Position numbers and translations under genes: made by a program. From Streptomyces natalensis ATCC 27448 (lineage in GTDB: Bacteria > Actinomycetota > Actinomycetes > Streptomycetales > Streptomycetaceae), in NCBI RefSeq assembly GCF_000935125.1, contig NZ_JRKI01000017.1, forward strand, positions 124,001-188,000: a stretch of 64,000 nt of DNA, given 5' to 3'. Below the pieces are notes generated by a model that made no database searches, had not been told where the DNA came from, and saw only the letters and a list, made by a program, of their open reading frames with translations. Below are positions 16,644-25,075 of the stretch, one piece after another (position 1 is the stretch's first letter; the number at the start of each line of letters is the position of its first letter).

Positions 16644-16972
16644 CGCTGCGCTTTGCCAGCCCCACGTTGTCGGCTTTCCCGCCGTGGGGGTGTTTCGCCG
16701 TTGCGCCTGCGGCGGGCGGTGCCGCTGCGCGGGGCTGTTCGGCAGCGGCACCGGCCCTACACGGCTCCGCCGCTACGGACCGATGCCTCCCCGTTGAGGG
16801 TGGAAAAAGACGGTGGGGGCGGACCACCGGCCTTTTCACCCCCCACCATCGGGAGGGGCCGGACTGTAGGACGAAGTCTGTAAGTCCGGCACCGCGGCCG
16901 ACAAACAACCCCAGCCCGCCGCAGGCGCAACGGCGAGACAGCCGAAACCGTCGGCCCAGGCAAAGCGCAGCG
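16644..16972. repeat. Long nested inverted repeat, MITE-like element or structured RNA
   Basis: The outer 14-bp arms CGCTGCGCTTTGCC (16644-16657) and its exact complement (16959-16972) enclose 27-bp arms (16691-16717 and 16914-16940, one mismatch). These enclose two more hairpins, at 16799-16840 and 16858-16890. The whole could fold into one branched structure of about 330 nt. It fills the gap between the DMT terminator and the Nudix start. No reading frame in it looks real. Confidence 0.75.
16858..16890. repeat. Perfect stem-loop inside the long inverted repeat
   Basis: The arms GCCGGACT (16858-16865) and AGTCCGGC (16883-16890) enclose a smaller GAC-GAA-GTC hairpin. It is the sharpest local structure in the element. 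Confidence 0.65.
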
Positions 16973-16998
16973 GACGGGTGGGGAGACACCATGGGGGC

Positions 16999-17571
16999 AT
17001 GACGGATCACGACATGCCGCCCCGGCTCGACGCCGACGAAATGCTCGATATCGTCGATGAGAACGATCAGGTCGTGGGGCAGGCGCCGCGCGGCGAGGCG
17101 TACGCCCGCCGGATGCGCCACCGCTGCACCTTCATCCTGGTCCGCGACGCCGAGGACCGGATCTTCGTCCACCGCCGCACCGCGCAGAAGCTCGTCTTCC
17201 CCGCCCACTACGACATGTTCGTGGGCGGGGTGGTCGGCGCCGGCGAGAGCTACGACCGGGCGGCGCTGCGCGAGGCGGAGGAGGAGCTGGGCGTACGGGG
17301 GCTGCCGCAGCCGGAGCCGCTGCTGAAGTTCCTGTACGAGACGGACGAGCACACCTGGTGGTCCGCGGTCTATCAGGTGCGCTGGACGGGGCCCGTCGAC
17401 CCGCAGGCCGCGGAGATCGACTGGTACGCCTTCATGGCCGAGGAGGAGCTGGCCCGGCGCCTCGCTCAGTGGCCGTGGACGCCGGACGGGCTGGCGGCGT
17501 ACCGGGAGCTGCTGGAACGGCGGGAGTTCCCCGAGGGCTCCCCCGAGGACCCGCGCGCGGCGGGCCGTTAG
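16999..17571 (+). CDS. Nudix hydrolase
   Basis: A 190-residue protein with a complete Nudix box GGVVGAGESYDRAALREAEEELGV (split: glycine start, then REAEEELG with the metal-binding glutamates) at about residues 74-97. The fold hydrolyses a nucleoside diphosphate linked to X. The layout (MLDIVDENDQVVG near the start, HRCTFILV, FVHRRTAQK) matches the IDI-like/YfcD subgroup of Nudix proteins. The ATG at 16999 has GGGGG just upstream. Confidence 0.9.
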   Translation: MTDHDMPPRLDADEMLDIVDENDQVVGQAPRGEAYARRMRHRCTFILVRDAEDRIFVHRRTAQKLVFPAHYDMFVGGVVGAGESYDRAALREAEEELGVRGLPQPEPLLKFLYETDEHTWWSAVYQVRWTGPVDPQAAEIDWYAFMAEEELARRLAQWPWTPDGLAAYRELLERREFPEGSPEDPRAAGR

Positions 17572-17581
17572 GGTCGGGGTC

Positions 17582-17998
17582 ATGATCCTCTCCGACGGGC
17601 TGCGGTCGATCGGCGCGGCCGTACGGCTGTGGCTGGCGCCCGCGCGGGTCCGCGAGGAGGGCAGCACGCCCGACTACCGCTTCTCGCTGGCCAACGAGCG
17701 CACGTTCCTGGCCTGGCTGCGGACCGGGCTGGCGCTGGTCGCCGGCGGTTTCGCGGTCGACCAGTTCCTGCCCCGGCTGCATCCGGCGGTCCGGCTGACC
17801 GGCACGCTCATGCTGCTGGTGGCGGGTGCGCTGTGTGCCCTGCGGGCGGTGAACCACTGGGTGCGCTGTGAGCGGGCGATGCGCCGCGGCGAGGATCTGC
17901 CGCTGTCGCGCTTCCCGTCCGTACTGGCCCTGGGGGTCGGGGCGCTGGCGGTCGTGATGGCCGTCCTCGTCGTGCTGGGACGGATCGGCTGGCGATGA
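17582..17998 (+). CDS. DUF202/YidH-family membrane protein
   Basis: A 138-residue protein with three spans after a soluble start. The family signature NERTFLAWLRTGLALV is at about residues 38-53, which marks DUF202 (YidH). The function of the family is not established. It starts 11 bp after the Nudix stop and its own stop overlaps the next gene by ATGA. Confidence 0.88.
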   Translation: MILSDGLRSIGAAVRLWLAPARVREEGSTPDYRFSLANERTFLAWLRTGLALVAGGFAVDQFLPRLHPAVRLTGTLMLLVAGALCALRAVNHWVRCERAMRRGEDLPLSRFPSVLALGVGALAVVMAVLVVLGRIGWR

Positions 17999-18345
17999 GC
18001 GAGGCGCGGCGCGACGGCGCACGGGCCCCGGCGGGCGGCTGGGATGCCGGGCTCCAGCCCGAACGCACCCGGCTGGCCTGGCGGCGTACGACCCTGGCCT
18101 GCACGGTCGCCGTCCTGCTGGCCGGGCGGCGGCTGCTGGCCGGCGGGGCTGCGGGGCCGGTGCAGGCCGGTCTGGCGGCGCTGCTCATGCTGGTGTGGGT
18201 GGCGTTCGTGGCGCTGGCCCACCGCCGGGTCCGCGAGATGGCCGCCGCCCGGCACACGCCCCTGACGCCGCGGATCGCGCTGTCGGCGGCGGGCTGCACG
18301 GTGGCACTGGCAGCCTTCGGGGCCACGATAGCGAGCACACACTGA
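17995..18345 (+). CDS. Second DUF202-family membrane protein
   Basis: A 116-residue, three-span protein with the related signature QPERTRLAWRRTTLA. It overlaps the previous gene by four bases, so the two DUF202 proteins are made together and may form a heteromer. The sequences are too different for a recent duplication. Confidence 0.88.
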   Translation: MSEARRDGARAPAGGWDAGLQPERTRLAWRRTTLACTVAVLLAGRRLLAGGAAGPVQAGLAALLMLVWVAFVALAHRRVREMAAARHTPLTPRIALSAAGCTVALAAFGATIASTH

Positions 18346-18373
18346 ACCGCCGCGACTCTTGGGGAGAGCACCT

Positions 18374-19279
18374 GTGGAAGAGCCTTATCTGACCGAACTG
18401 GCCGCCGGCGTCCATGCCTTCATCCAGCCGGACGGCGGCTGGTGTCTGAACAACGCCGGTTTCGTCACCGACGGGGACACCACCCTCGTCGTGGACACCG
18501 CCGCCACCGAACGCCGGGCGCTGCTGTTGCGGCAGCGGATCGCGCAGAGCGGCGCCGCCACGCCGCGCATGGTGGTCAACACCCACCACCACGGCGACCA
18601 CACCTACGGCAACGGCGTCTTCACCCCCGAGGCGACGATCATCGGCCATGCCGCCTGCCGCCGGGAACTGCTGGCCGCGGGCCGGCAGCTGCATGCGGTC
18701 TGGCCCGAGGTGGAGTACGGCGACATCCGGCTGACCCCGCCCACGGTCACCTTCACCGACGAACTGAGCGTGCACGTCGGCGGCATCGAGGTCCGCCTGC
18801 TGCACCCGGGCGTCGCGCACACCACCGGCGACACCGTCGTCTGGCTGCCCGAGCAGCGCATCGTCTTCACCGGGGACCTGGTCTTCCACGGCGGGACGCC
18901 GTTCGTCTTCATGGGGTCGCTGTCCGGTTCGCTGCGGGCGCTGGAGCTGCTGCGGTCGCTGGATGCGGCAACCGTCGTCCCCGGGCACGGCCCGGTGACC
19001 GGCCCCGAGGTGTACGACGGGATCGAGCGCTATCTGCGGTACGTCGACCGGCTGGCGCGGGAGGCCCGGGCGGCCGGGCGGACGCCGCTGGAGGCGGCGC
19101 GGGAGGCGGACCTCGGACCGTTCGCCGGGCTGGCCGAGAGCGAGCGGCTGGTGGCGAACCTGCATCGCGCGTATGCGGAGCTGGCGGGCGCCGAGCCGGG
19201 GGCGCCGCTGGATGCGCTGACCGCGTTCGGCGAGATGACGGCGATGAACGGCGGGATTCCGATGGCCTGCCACGCGTGA
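18374..19279 (+). CDS. Metallo-beta-lactamase-fold hydrolase
   Basis: A 301-residue enzyme with the zinc motif HHHGDH at residues 71-76. The later ligands are His in HTTGDT, Asp in FTGDL and His in VPGHG. The length and the C-terminal helical part fit the glyoxalase II-like/quinoprotein-relay hydrolase subgroup. Substrate unknown. The GTG at 18374 is chosen because GGGGAG lies just upstream. The gap to the DUF202 genes is 28 bp. Confidence 0.88.
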   Translation: MEEPYLTELAAGVHAFIQPDGGWCLNNAGFVTDGDTTLVVDTAATERRALLLRQRIAQSGAATPRMVVNTHHHGDHTYGNGVFTPEATIIGHAACRRELLAAGRQLHAVWPEVEYGDIRLTPPTVTFTDELSVHVGGIEVRLLHPGVAHTTGDTVVWLPEQRIVFTGDLVFHGGTPFVFMGSLSGSLRALELLRSLDAATVVPGHGPVTGPEVYDGIERYLRYVDRLAREARAAGRTPLEAAREADLGPFAGLAESERLVANLHRAYAELAGAEPGAPLDALTAFGEMTAMNGGIPMACHA

Positions 19280-19319
19280 CGGGCCGGGGGCGGGGCGCGT
19301 GACGGGCCGGGTGGCGGGG
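19274..19319 (+). repeat. 23-bp tandem duplication across a stop codon
   Basis: Two copies of a 23-bp unit beginning GCGTGACGGGCC, at 19274-19296 and 19297-19319. The first holds the TGA of the upstream gene and the second repeats the same TGA. Confidence 0.75.
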
Positions 19320-19380
19320 CGCCCCGGGGCGGCGGAAACGCGCCGCGTGACGGACGCCCCACGGGCGGGCACTGGACTCC

Positions 19381-19398
19381 ATACCGACTAGTCGGCAT
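19381..19398. promoter_or_regulatory. TetR operator upstream of the acyl-CoA dehydrogenase operon
   Basis: ATACCGACTAGTCGGCAT has a perfect 12-bp palindromic core (CCGACTAGTCGG). A closely related site lies at 24887-24904 before the SDR and ligase operon. The TetR gene between the two operons is the obvious candidate. Confidence 0.7.
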
Positions 19399-19460
19399 GA
19401 TCGGGGCAGCGGTCGACCGGATGACCGTCATGCCGTCGTCATGCCGTACGGAGGACAACG

Positions 19461-20513
19461 ATGACCCAGGGCACCCCGCCCCCGCAGGACGCGGACCGGG
19501 CCGAACCCCCCGGCCTCGACCTCGCCCGCCTGCGCGCGCATCTGGACCGGGAGCGGCCGGGCCTGGCCGCCGGGCCGCTGCGCGCGCAGCTGATCGAGGG
19601 CGGGCGGTCCAATCTGACCTATCGCGTCACCGACGGCGCCTCCTCCTGGGTGGTGCGCCGTCCGCCGCTGGGACATGTGCTGGCCACCGCGCACGACATG
19701 CGGCGCGAGCACCGCGTCATCAGCGCGCTGCACGCGACGCCGGTGCCGGTGCCCGAGACGCTGCTGCTGTGCGAGGACGACGCGGTGATCGGCGCGCCGT
19801 TCTATGTGATGGAGCTGGTCGAGGGCACGCCGTACCGCACGGCGGCCCAGCTGGCCCCGCTCGGCGCGGAGCGTACGCACGCCGTGGTGCTGTCCCTGGT
19901 CGACACCCTCGTCGATCTGCACGCGGTGGACCCCAAGGCCGTCGGGCTGGCCGACTTCGGGCGGCCGGAGGGCTTTTTGGAGCGCCAACTGCGGCGCTGG
20001 GGAAAGCAGTTGAGCGCCTCGAAGAACCGCGAGCTGGCGGGGATCGACGAGCTGCACGAGACACTGGGCCGACGGCTGCCCGCCTCCCCCGCAGCGGCTG
20101 TCGTCCACGGGGACTACCGTCTGGACAACGTCCTGGTGGGTGCCGATGACCGCATCAAGGCCGTCCTGGACTGGGAGATGTCCACCCTCGGCGATCCGCT
20201 GACCGACCTCGGGCTGCTGGTGATGTACAGCCAGGACCTGGGCCTCGCGCAGTCACCGGTGAGCACCACCAGCGGCGCGGCCGGGCACCCCTCCCCCGCC
20301 GAGCTGATCGAGCGCTATGCCGCCCGCTCGGGCCGCGACACCTCCCATATCTCCTGGTACACCGCCTTCGCCTGGTTCAAGCTCGCGGTGATCCTGGAGG
20401 GCATCCACTACCGCTACACGCTCGGCCAGACCGTCGGCGCGGGCTTCGACCGGATCGGCGAGCTCGTCCCCGTCTTCATCGACCACGGACTCACCACCCT
20501 CAAGGAAGGCTGA
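19461..20513 (+). CDS. ACAD10/11-type phosphotransferase family protein
   Basis: A 350-residue APH-fold kinase. It has the catalytic loop VVHGDYRLDNVLV and the metal site VLDWEMSTLGDPLTDLG. The DPLTDLG ending is typical of phosphotransferases paired with acyl-CoA dehydrogenases (ACAD10/ACAD11), which phosphorylate 4-hydroxyacyl-CoAs. The ATG at 19461 follows GGAGGACAACG. The acyl-CoA dehydrogenase begins 7 bp after its stop, supporting joint action in hydroxy-fatty acid breakdown. Confidence 0.9.
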   Translation: MTQGTPPPQDADRAEPPGLDLARLRAHLDRERPGLAAGPLRAQLIEGGRSNLTYRVTDGASSWVVRRPPLGHVLATAHDMRREHRVISALHATPVPVPETLLLCEDDAVIGAPFYVMELVEGTPYRTAAQLAPLGAERTHAVVLSLVDTLVDLHAVDPKAVGLADFGRPEGFLERQLRRWGKQLSASKNRELAGIDELHETLGRRLPASPAAAVVHGDYRLDNVLVGADDRIKAVLDWEMSTLGDPLTDLGLLVMYSQDLGLAQSPVSTTSGAAGHPSPAELIERYAARSGRDTSHISWYTAFAWFKLAVILEGIHYRYTLGQTVGAGFDRIGELVPVFIDHGLTTLKEG

Positions 20514-20519
20514 GACACC

Positions 20520-21752
20520 ATGGACTTCGCATTCGACGCCCGTACGGAAGAGCTGCGTGAGCGGCTGCTGACGTTCATGGACGAGCATGTGTATCCGGCC
20601 GAGCAGACCGCCCACGAGCAGCGCTCCGCCCTCGCCTCGCCGTGGGACACCCCGGCGGTCGTCGAGGAGCTGAAGGCCGAGGCCCGGCGGCAGGGGCTGT
20701 GGAACCTGTTCTTTGTGGACCAGCACAGCTTGCCGGACGAGGAGCACGGCGCGGGGCTGACCAACCTCCAGTACGCCCCGCTGGCCGAAATCACCGGCCG
20801 CAGCCCGCAGTTGGCGCCCACCGCGCTGAACTGCGCGGCGCCGGACACCGGCAATATGGAGGTGCTGGCGCAGTTCGGCAACGAGGCGCAGCAGAAGCAG
20901 TGGCTCCGGCCGCTGCTGGCGGGCGAGATCCGGTCGGCGTTCGCGATGACGGAGCCGGAGGTGGCCTCGTCGGACGCGACCAACATCGAGACGCATATCG
21001 CGCGCGATGGCGAGGACTACGTCATCAACGGGCGCAAGTGGTACATCTCCGGGGCGATGAATCCGCTGTGCCAGATCTTCATCGTGATGGGCAAGACGGA
21101 CCCGGACGGCGCCGACATCCGCCGCCAGCAGTCGATGGTGCTGGTGCCGCGCGACACCCCGGGCGTGATCGTCAAGCGGGCCATGCAGGTCTACGGCTAC
21201 GAGGACCACTACCACGGCGGTCACGCCGAGGTGCTCTTCAAGGACGTCCGGGTCCCGGTGGCGAACCTCATCGGCGAGGAGGGCGGCGGCTTCGGCATCG
21301 CGCAGGCCCGGCTCGGGCCCGGCCGGATCCACCACTGCATGCGGCTGATCGGGATGGCCGAGCGCGCCATCGAGCTGATGTGCCGGCGGGCGGTGTCGCG
21401 TACGGCCTTCGGCAAGCCGCTGGCGCAGCAGGGGGTGGTCCAGGGGTGGATCGCCGATGCGCGGGTCGCGGTGGAACAGCTGCGGCTGCTGGTGCTCAAG
21501 ACCGCGTGGCTGATGGACACCGTCGGCAACAAGGGCGCGCACACCGAGATCCAGGCGATCAAGATCGCCACTCCGCGGACGGTGGTGGACATCCTCGACA
21601 AGGCGGTCCAGCTGCACGGCGCGGGCGGCGTCAGCCAGGACTTCCCGCTGGCCGAGCTGTGGGCCGCGGCGCGCACGCTGCGGCTGGCGGACGGGCCGGA
21701 CGAGGTGCACCAGCGGTCGCTGGCGCGGCGGGAGATCAAGCGGTACCTGTAG
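20520..21752 (+). CDS. Acyl-CoA dehydrogenase (ACAD10/11-like)
   Basis: A 410-residue flavoenzyme. It shows AFAMTEPEVASSDATN (flavin contact region), WYISGA, RTAFGKPL, and near the end QLHGAGGVSQDFPLAELWAAARTLRLADGPDEVH, the ACAD10/11-like ending. It desaturates acyl-CoAs at the alpha-beta bond, and with the upstream kinase could remove 4-hydroxyacyl groups. The stop is 11 bp from the convergent TetR gene. Confidence 0.94.
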   Translation: MDFAFDARTEELRERLLTFMDEHVYPAEQTAHEQRSALASPWDTPAVVEELKAEARRQGLWNLFFVDQHSLPDEEHGAGLTNLQYAPLAEITGRSPQLAPTALNCAAPDTGNMEVLAQFGNEAQQKQWLRPLLAGEIRSAFAMTEPEVASSDATNIETHIARDGEDYVINGRKWYISGAMNPLCQIFIVMGKTDPDGADIRRQQSMVLVPRDTPGVIVKRAMQVYGYEDHYHGGHAEVLFKDVRVPVANLIGEEGGGFGIAQARLGPGRIHHCMRLIGMAERAIELMCRRAVSRTAFGKPLAQQGVVQGWIADARVAVEQLRLLVLKTAWLMDTVGNKGAHTEIQAIKIATPRTVVDILDKAVQLHGAGGVSQDFPLAELWAAARTLRLADGPDEVHQRSLARREIKRYL

Positions 21753-21763
21753 CGGCGGGGCAG

Positions 21764-22372
21764 CTACGGCCGCAGGGCCCGCAGCAGGAGATCGGCCAGG
21801 TGGTCGGCGACCTGCTGCGGGCTGAGGGGGCCCTCGGGGCGGTACCAGGTGGACAGGTGGTGCACCGACCCGAAGTGGTAGTCGACGACCAGGTCGGCGG
21901 GAGTGGCCGTGGAGAACACCCCGCTGCGCTGACCCTCCTCGATCAGCGCGCGGAACCGCTCGTGGTAGCGGCGCCGCTCGGCCCGGACCTGCTTGTTCTT
22001 CTCCGGGCTGAGGTGGTGCATGGAGCGGAAGAAGATCGACGCGTCGTCGAGGTTCTCGATGGTGGTCACGACGACGTCGGCCGCGGCCTCGCGTACCCGC
22101 TGTTCGACGGGCGCGTCGGCGTCGGCGAACGCGTCGAGGCGCTCCTGCTGGAGGCGCAGCACCCGGGAGTACACCTCCTGGAGCAGGTCCTCCTTGGAGC
22201 CGAAGTAGTGGTAGAGGGCGCCCTTGGTGACGCCGGCCGCGTCGACGATCTCCTGGACGGAGGTGCGGTCGTAGCCCTGCTCCGCGAAGAGCCGGGTGGC
22301 GGTGGCCAGCAGCCGCCGGGCCACCGGCTTCGTGCCGCCGCTGCCGTTGCCGCCGTCCCTCGTGCCGGCCAT
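21764..22372 (-). CDS. TetR-family regulator of the acyl-CoA module
   Basis: A 202-residue regulator with the helix-turn-helix VQEIVDAAGVTKGALYHYFGSKEDLL at the N-terminus. The ligand domain is arginine- and leucine-rich, with VHHLSTWYRPEGPLS near the end. It lies between the two metabolic operons that share a palindrome. The ATG at 22372 is preferred over the GTG at 22381 by spacing to AGGTGAGG. Confidence 0.9.
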   Translation of the reverse strand: MAGTRDGGNGSGGTKPVARRLLATATRLFAEQGYDRTSVQEIVDAAGVTKGALYHYFGSKEDLLQEVYSRVLRLQQERLDAFADADAPVEQRVREAAADVVVTTIENLDDASIFFRSMHHLSPEKNKQVRAERRRYHERFRALIEEGQRSGVFSTATPADLVVDYHFGSVHHLSTWYRPEGPLSPQQVADHLADLLLRALRP

Positions 22373-22416
22373 CGCCCTCACCTGTCCTTAGTGCTCGTAC
22401 GCCGTGGCCTGCACCG

Positions 22417-24078
22417 TCATCCGCGGTGGCGCAGCTCCCGTCGGAGGATCTTGCCACTCGTGGTCTTGGGAAGCTCGGGCAGGATCTCCACCACGCGGGG
22501 ATATTTGTACGCCGCCAGCCGTTCCTTGCAGTAGGCGGCCAGATCGGCGGGCTCGGCGGCGGTCCCCGGGCGCAGGCTGACGTAGGCCTTGACCGATTCG
22601 CCGCGGTAGGCGTCGGGCACGCCGACGACCGCCGCCTCGCGTACCGCCGGGTGGGTGTAGAGGACGTCCTCCACCTCGCGGGGCCACACCTTGAAGCCGG
22701 AGGCGTTGATCATGTCCTTTTTGCGGTCGACGACATAGAGCCAGCCGTCGGTGTCCATGAAGCCGATGTCGCCGGTGCGCAGTTCGCCGTCGGGGATCGC
22801 CGCGGCGGTGGCGTCCGGGCGGCGCCAGTAGCCGGGGACGACCTGGGGGCCGCGGACGGCGATTTCGCCCTGTTCGCCGAACGGCACCTCGGCGCCGTGC
22901 TCGTCGAGGATCCGTACGACGGTGTCGGGGCCGGGGACGCCGACCGCGAGGGTGCCGGAGACCTTGTCGACGGGGGCGCGGCGGCCCGGCGGGACGGTGG
23001 CGCAGGGGGCGGTGCATTCGGTCAGGCCGTAGCCGTTGTGCAGGTAGGGGCCGAGGGCGGTGTGGAACGTTTCCACCAGGGCGGGCGGCAGCGGGGCGCC
23101 GCCGGAGGACAGGGTGTGGAAGGACGCGAAGTGGTCGCGGCTGACCTCCGGATGGGCCATCAGCGCCATATAGGCGGTGGAGGGGCCGACGGTGAACGCC
23201 GGGCGGTGTTCGCGGAAGGCGTCCAGGACGACGCCCGCCTCGAAGCGGTAGGCCAGGGCGAGGGTGCCGGCGCCCGCGATGCAGGCGGCCAGTTCGCAGA
23301 CCATGCCGGTGATGTGGAAGAGGGGGGCGAGGGCGAAGTAGGTGGCGCCGTCGGGCAGGCCCAGGCCGGTGCGCTGGCGTTCGGCGTTGTAGCTGATGTT
23401 GCCGTGGGTGTTGGTGGCGCCCTTGGGGGTGCCGCTGGTGCCGGAGGTGTAGCTGATCAGGGCGAGGTCGTCGGCGGTGAGGTCCGGGTCGGCGGGCACC
23501 GCGCGCAGATGCTTGGCGGTGCGGGCGACGGCCAGCAGATCGTCGGCGCCCTCGCACGGCCCCGGATTCCCGTCGCGCAGCACCCGGGCGTCGTTGCGCG
23601 TCTGGAGGCCGGCCTCGTGGGCGGTGAGCGCGATCCGTACGGACGGCGTCGCGGCGGCGGTGGCGCGCAGGAAGGCGTCCCAGGTGTGGTCGGCGCAGAT
23701 CACGGCGGTGACCTCGGCGTCGCCCAGGATGTGCCGCATCTCGCCCGCTTTGTACATGGGGTTGACGGGCACCACCACCCCGCCGGCCTTCCAGACGCCG
23801 AGCACGGCGAGGACGAAGTGCGGGGTGTTCTGGAGCATCACCGCGGCGCGGTCGCCGCGGGTGAAGCCGCGGGCGGTGAGGTGGGCGGCGAGGGCGTCGG
23901 AGAGCGCGTCGGTCTCGGCGTAGGACAGCCGCGCGTCGAAGTAGGCGAGCGCGGTGCGGTCCGGGGTGCGGCGGACGGCCGCCCTGAAGGCGTGCAGGGG
24001 CGAGGGCGGCGGCTGGACGGGGGCCCGCTGGGCCTCGCTGAGCTGCGCCAGCCACGGTTTGTCCTGGTAGGAGATCAC
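22417..24078 (-). CDS. AMP-forming acyl-CoA ligase
   Basis: A 553-residue ANL-family enzyme. It has the phosphate loop YTSGTSGTPKGA, the adenine motif NGYGLTE, the hinge DTDGWLYVVDRKKDMI and the catalytic lysine in PKTTSGKILR near the C-terminus. It activates a carboxylic acid as the acyl-AMP and then the CoA thioester. The substrate is probably a medium- or long-chain acid. The GTG at 24078 overlaps the SDR stop (GTGA), so the pair is co-translated. Confidence 0.93.
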   Translation of the reverse strand: MISYQDKPWLAQLSEAQRAPVQPPPSPLHAFRAAVRRTPDRTALAYFDARLSYAETDALSDALAAHLTARGFTRGDRAAVMLQNTPHFVLAVLGVWKAGGVVVPVNPMYKAGEMRHILGDAEVTAVICADHTWDAFLRATAAATPSVRIALTAHEAGLQTRNDARVLRDGNPGPCEGADDLLAVARTAKHLRAVPADPDLTADDLALISYTSGTSGTPKGATNTHGNISYNAERQRTGLGLPDGATYFALAPLFHITGMVCELAACIAGAGTLALAYRFEAGVVLDAFREHRPAFTVGPSTAYMALMAHPEVSRDHFASFHTLSSGGAPLPPALVETFHTALGPYLHNGYGLTECTAPCATVPPGRRAPVDKVSGTLAVGVPGPDTVVRILDEHGAEVPFGEQGEIAVRGPQVVPGYWRRPDATAAAIPDGELRTGDIGFMDTDGWLYVVDRKKDMINASGFKVWPREVEDVLYTHPAVREAAVVGVPDAYRGESVKAYVSLRPGTAAEPADLAAYCKERLAAYKYPRVVEILPELPKTTSGKILRRELRHRG

Positions 24079-24848
24079 CGGGCGTCCCCCTCGCGCTCCT
24101 CCAGCTTCTGCTGGAGGCGGTTCATCGCCGTCAGCCAGCCGTCGGGGTCGGTGGCCCGGGCGGCGTAGTAGTCGGCGGCCTCCGGGTGCGGCAGGACCAG
24201 GAAGCGGTCCTCGGTCATCGCCGCGAAGAGCGCGTCGGCGACGGCGGCCGGTTCGATGGCGGTGGGCGCGAGGACGAGGTCGCCCGCGGCCCCGGTGGCG
24301 GCCAGCATGTCGGTGCGTACGCCCTGGGGGCAGATGGCGTGCACCCGGATGCCGCGGTGGCGGTAGGTCAGCGACAGCCATTCGGCGAAGGCGTAGGCGC
24401 CGTGTTTGGTGACGCTGTAGGGGGCGGCGCCGACCATGGTGAGCAGGCCCGCGGCGGACACCGTGGAGACGAACCGGCCCGCGCCCCGCTCCAGCCACTC
24501 TGGCAGCAGCTCGCGCGCCGCCCGCACATGCGCCATCACATTGACGTCCCAGGCCAGCTCCCAGGCGTCCTCGGGCGCCTCGGGTCCGCCGCCGGTGCCG
24601 ACGCCGGCGTTGGCGCAGAAGACGTCGATGGTGCCGCCGAGCGCCTCGCGGGCGGCCGGGACGATGCCGGAGGCGTCGCCGGGGACGGCCAGGCCCCCGA
24701 TCTCCGCCGCGGTCTCCTTGGCCCTGGCCTCGTCCAGATCGTTGACCACGACCCGGGCGCCCTCGGCGGCGAACCGGCGGGCCAGCGCGGCGCCGATCCC
24801 CCCGCCCGCCCCGGTCACGACAACGGACTTGTCCCGTACGGCTGCCAC
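24075..24848 (-). CDS. Short-chain dehydrogenase/reductase
   Basis: A 257-residue classical SDR. It has the cofactor motif TGAGGGIG, an Asp after strand 2 (VNDLD, suggesting NAD), CANAG, and the catalytic Ser and YSVTK. The C-terminal tail ends with a helix rich in Gln and Glu. It may oxidise a hydroxyacyl intermediate of the acyl-CoA module. The GTG at 24848 follows GAGGGAG. Confidence 0.92.
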   Translation of the reverse strand: MAAVRDKSVVVTGAGGGIGAALARRFAAEGARVVVNDLDEARAKETAAEIGGLAVPGDASGIVPAAREALGGTIDVFCANAGVGTGGGPEAPEDAWELAWDVNVMAHVRAARELLPEWLERGAGRFVSTVSAAGLLTMVGAAPYSVTKHGAYAFAEWLSLTYRHRGIRVHAICPQGVRTDMLAATGAAGDLVLAPTAIEPAAVADALFAAMTEDRFLVLPHPEAADYYAARATDPDGWLTAMNRLQQKLEEREGDAR

Positions 24849-24886
24849 GTGGTGTCTCCCTCGGTCGCGCTGACTCGACCACGGCA

Positions 24887-24904
24887 GACTAACCAGTCGG
24901 TATG
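24887..24904. promoter_or_regulatory. Second TetR operator of the acyl-CoA module
   Basis: The complement reads CATACCGACTGGTTAGTC and shares CATACCGACT with the site at 19381. It lies about 40 bp upstream of the SDR start. One half-site is less perfect. Confidence 0.65.
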
Positions 24905-25037
24905 TGGAAGGGAAAGCCCCGGCGCCCCCTCTCGGCCACGCCCAGGAGGGAGATTCACCCATCGTCACGGCCGGGTGCGTTCCCGTAGCCCTCGGGGCGC
25001 GTTAGCGTGCTCACGACACCTGGCTCGGTCCGTTCCC

Positions 25038-25063
25038 GTATCCCGATCACGTATCCCGATCAC
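25038..25063 (+). repeat. 13-bp tandem duplication in front of the namZ-like gene
   Basis: GTATCCCGATCAC occurs twice in a row and ends about 2 bp before the GGAGG ribosome site. Confidence 0.7.
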
Positions 25064-25075
25064 GGAGGTGTGCGC

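Noticed and set aside
16991..17001. CATGGGGGCATG considered as a fifth copy of the dispersed palindrome
   Set aside because: Only one short arm is present and the inner stem is missing.
16667..17002. Short frame inside the long inverted repeat
   Set aside because: Its translation just follows the repeat arms, and no ribosome site precedes it.
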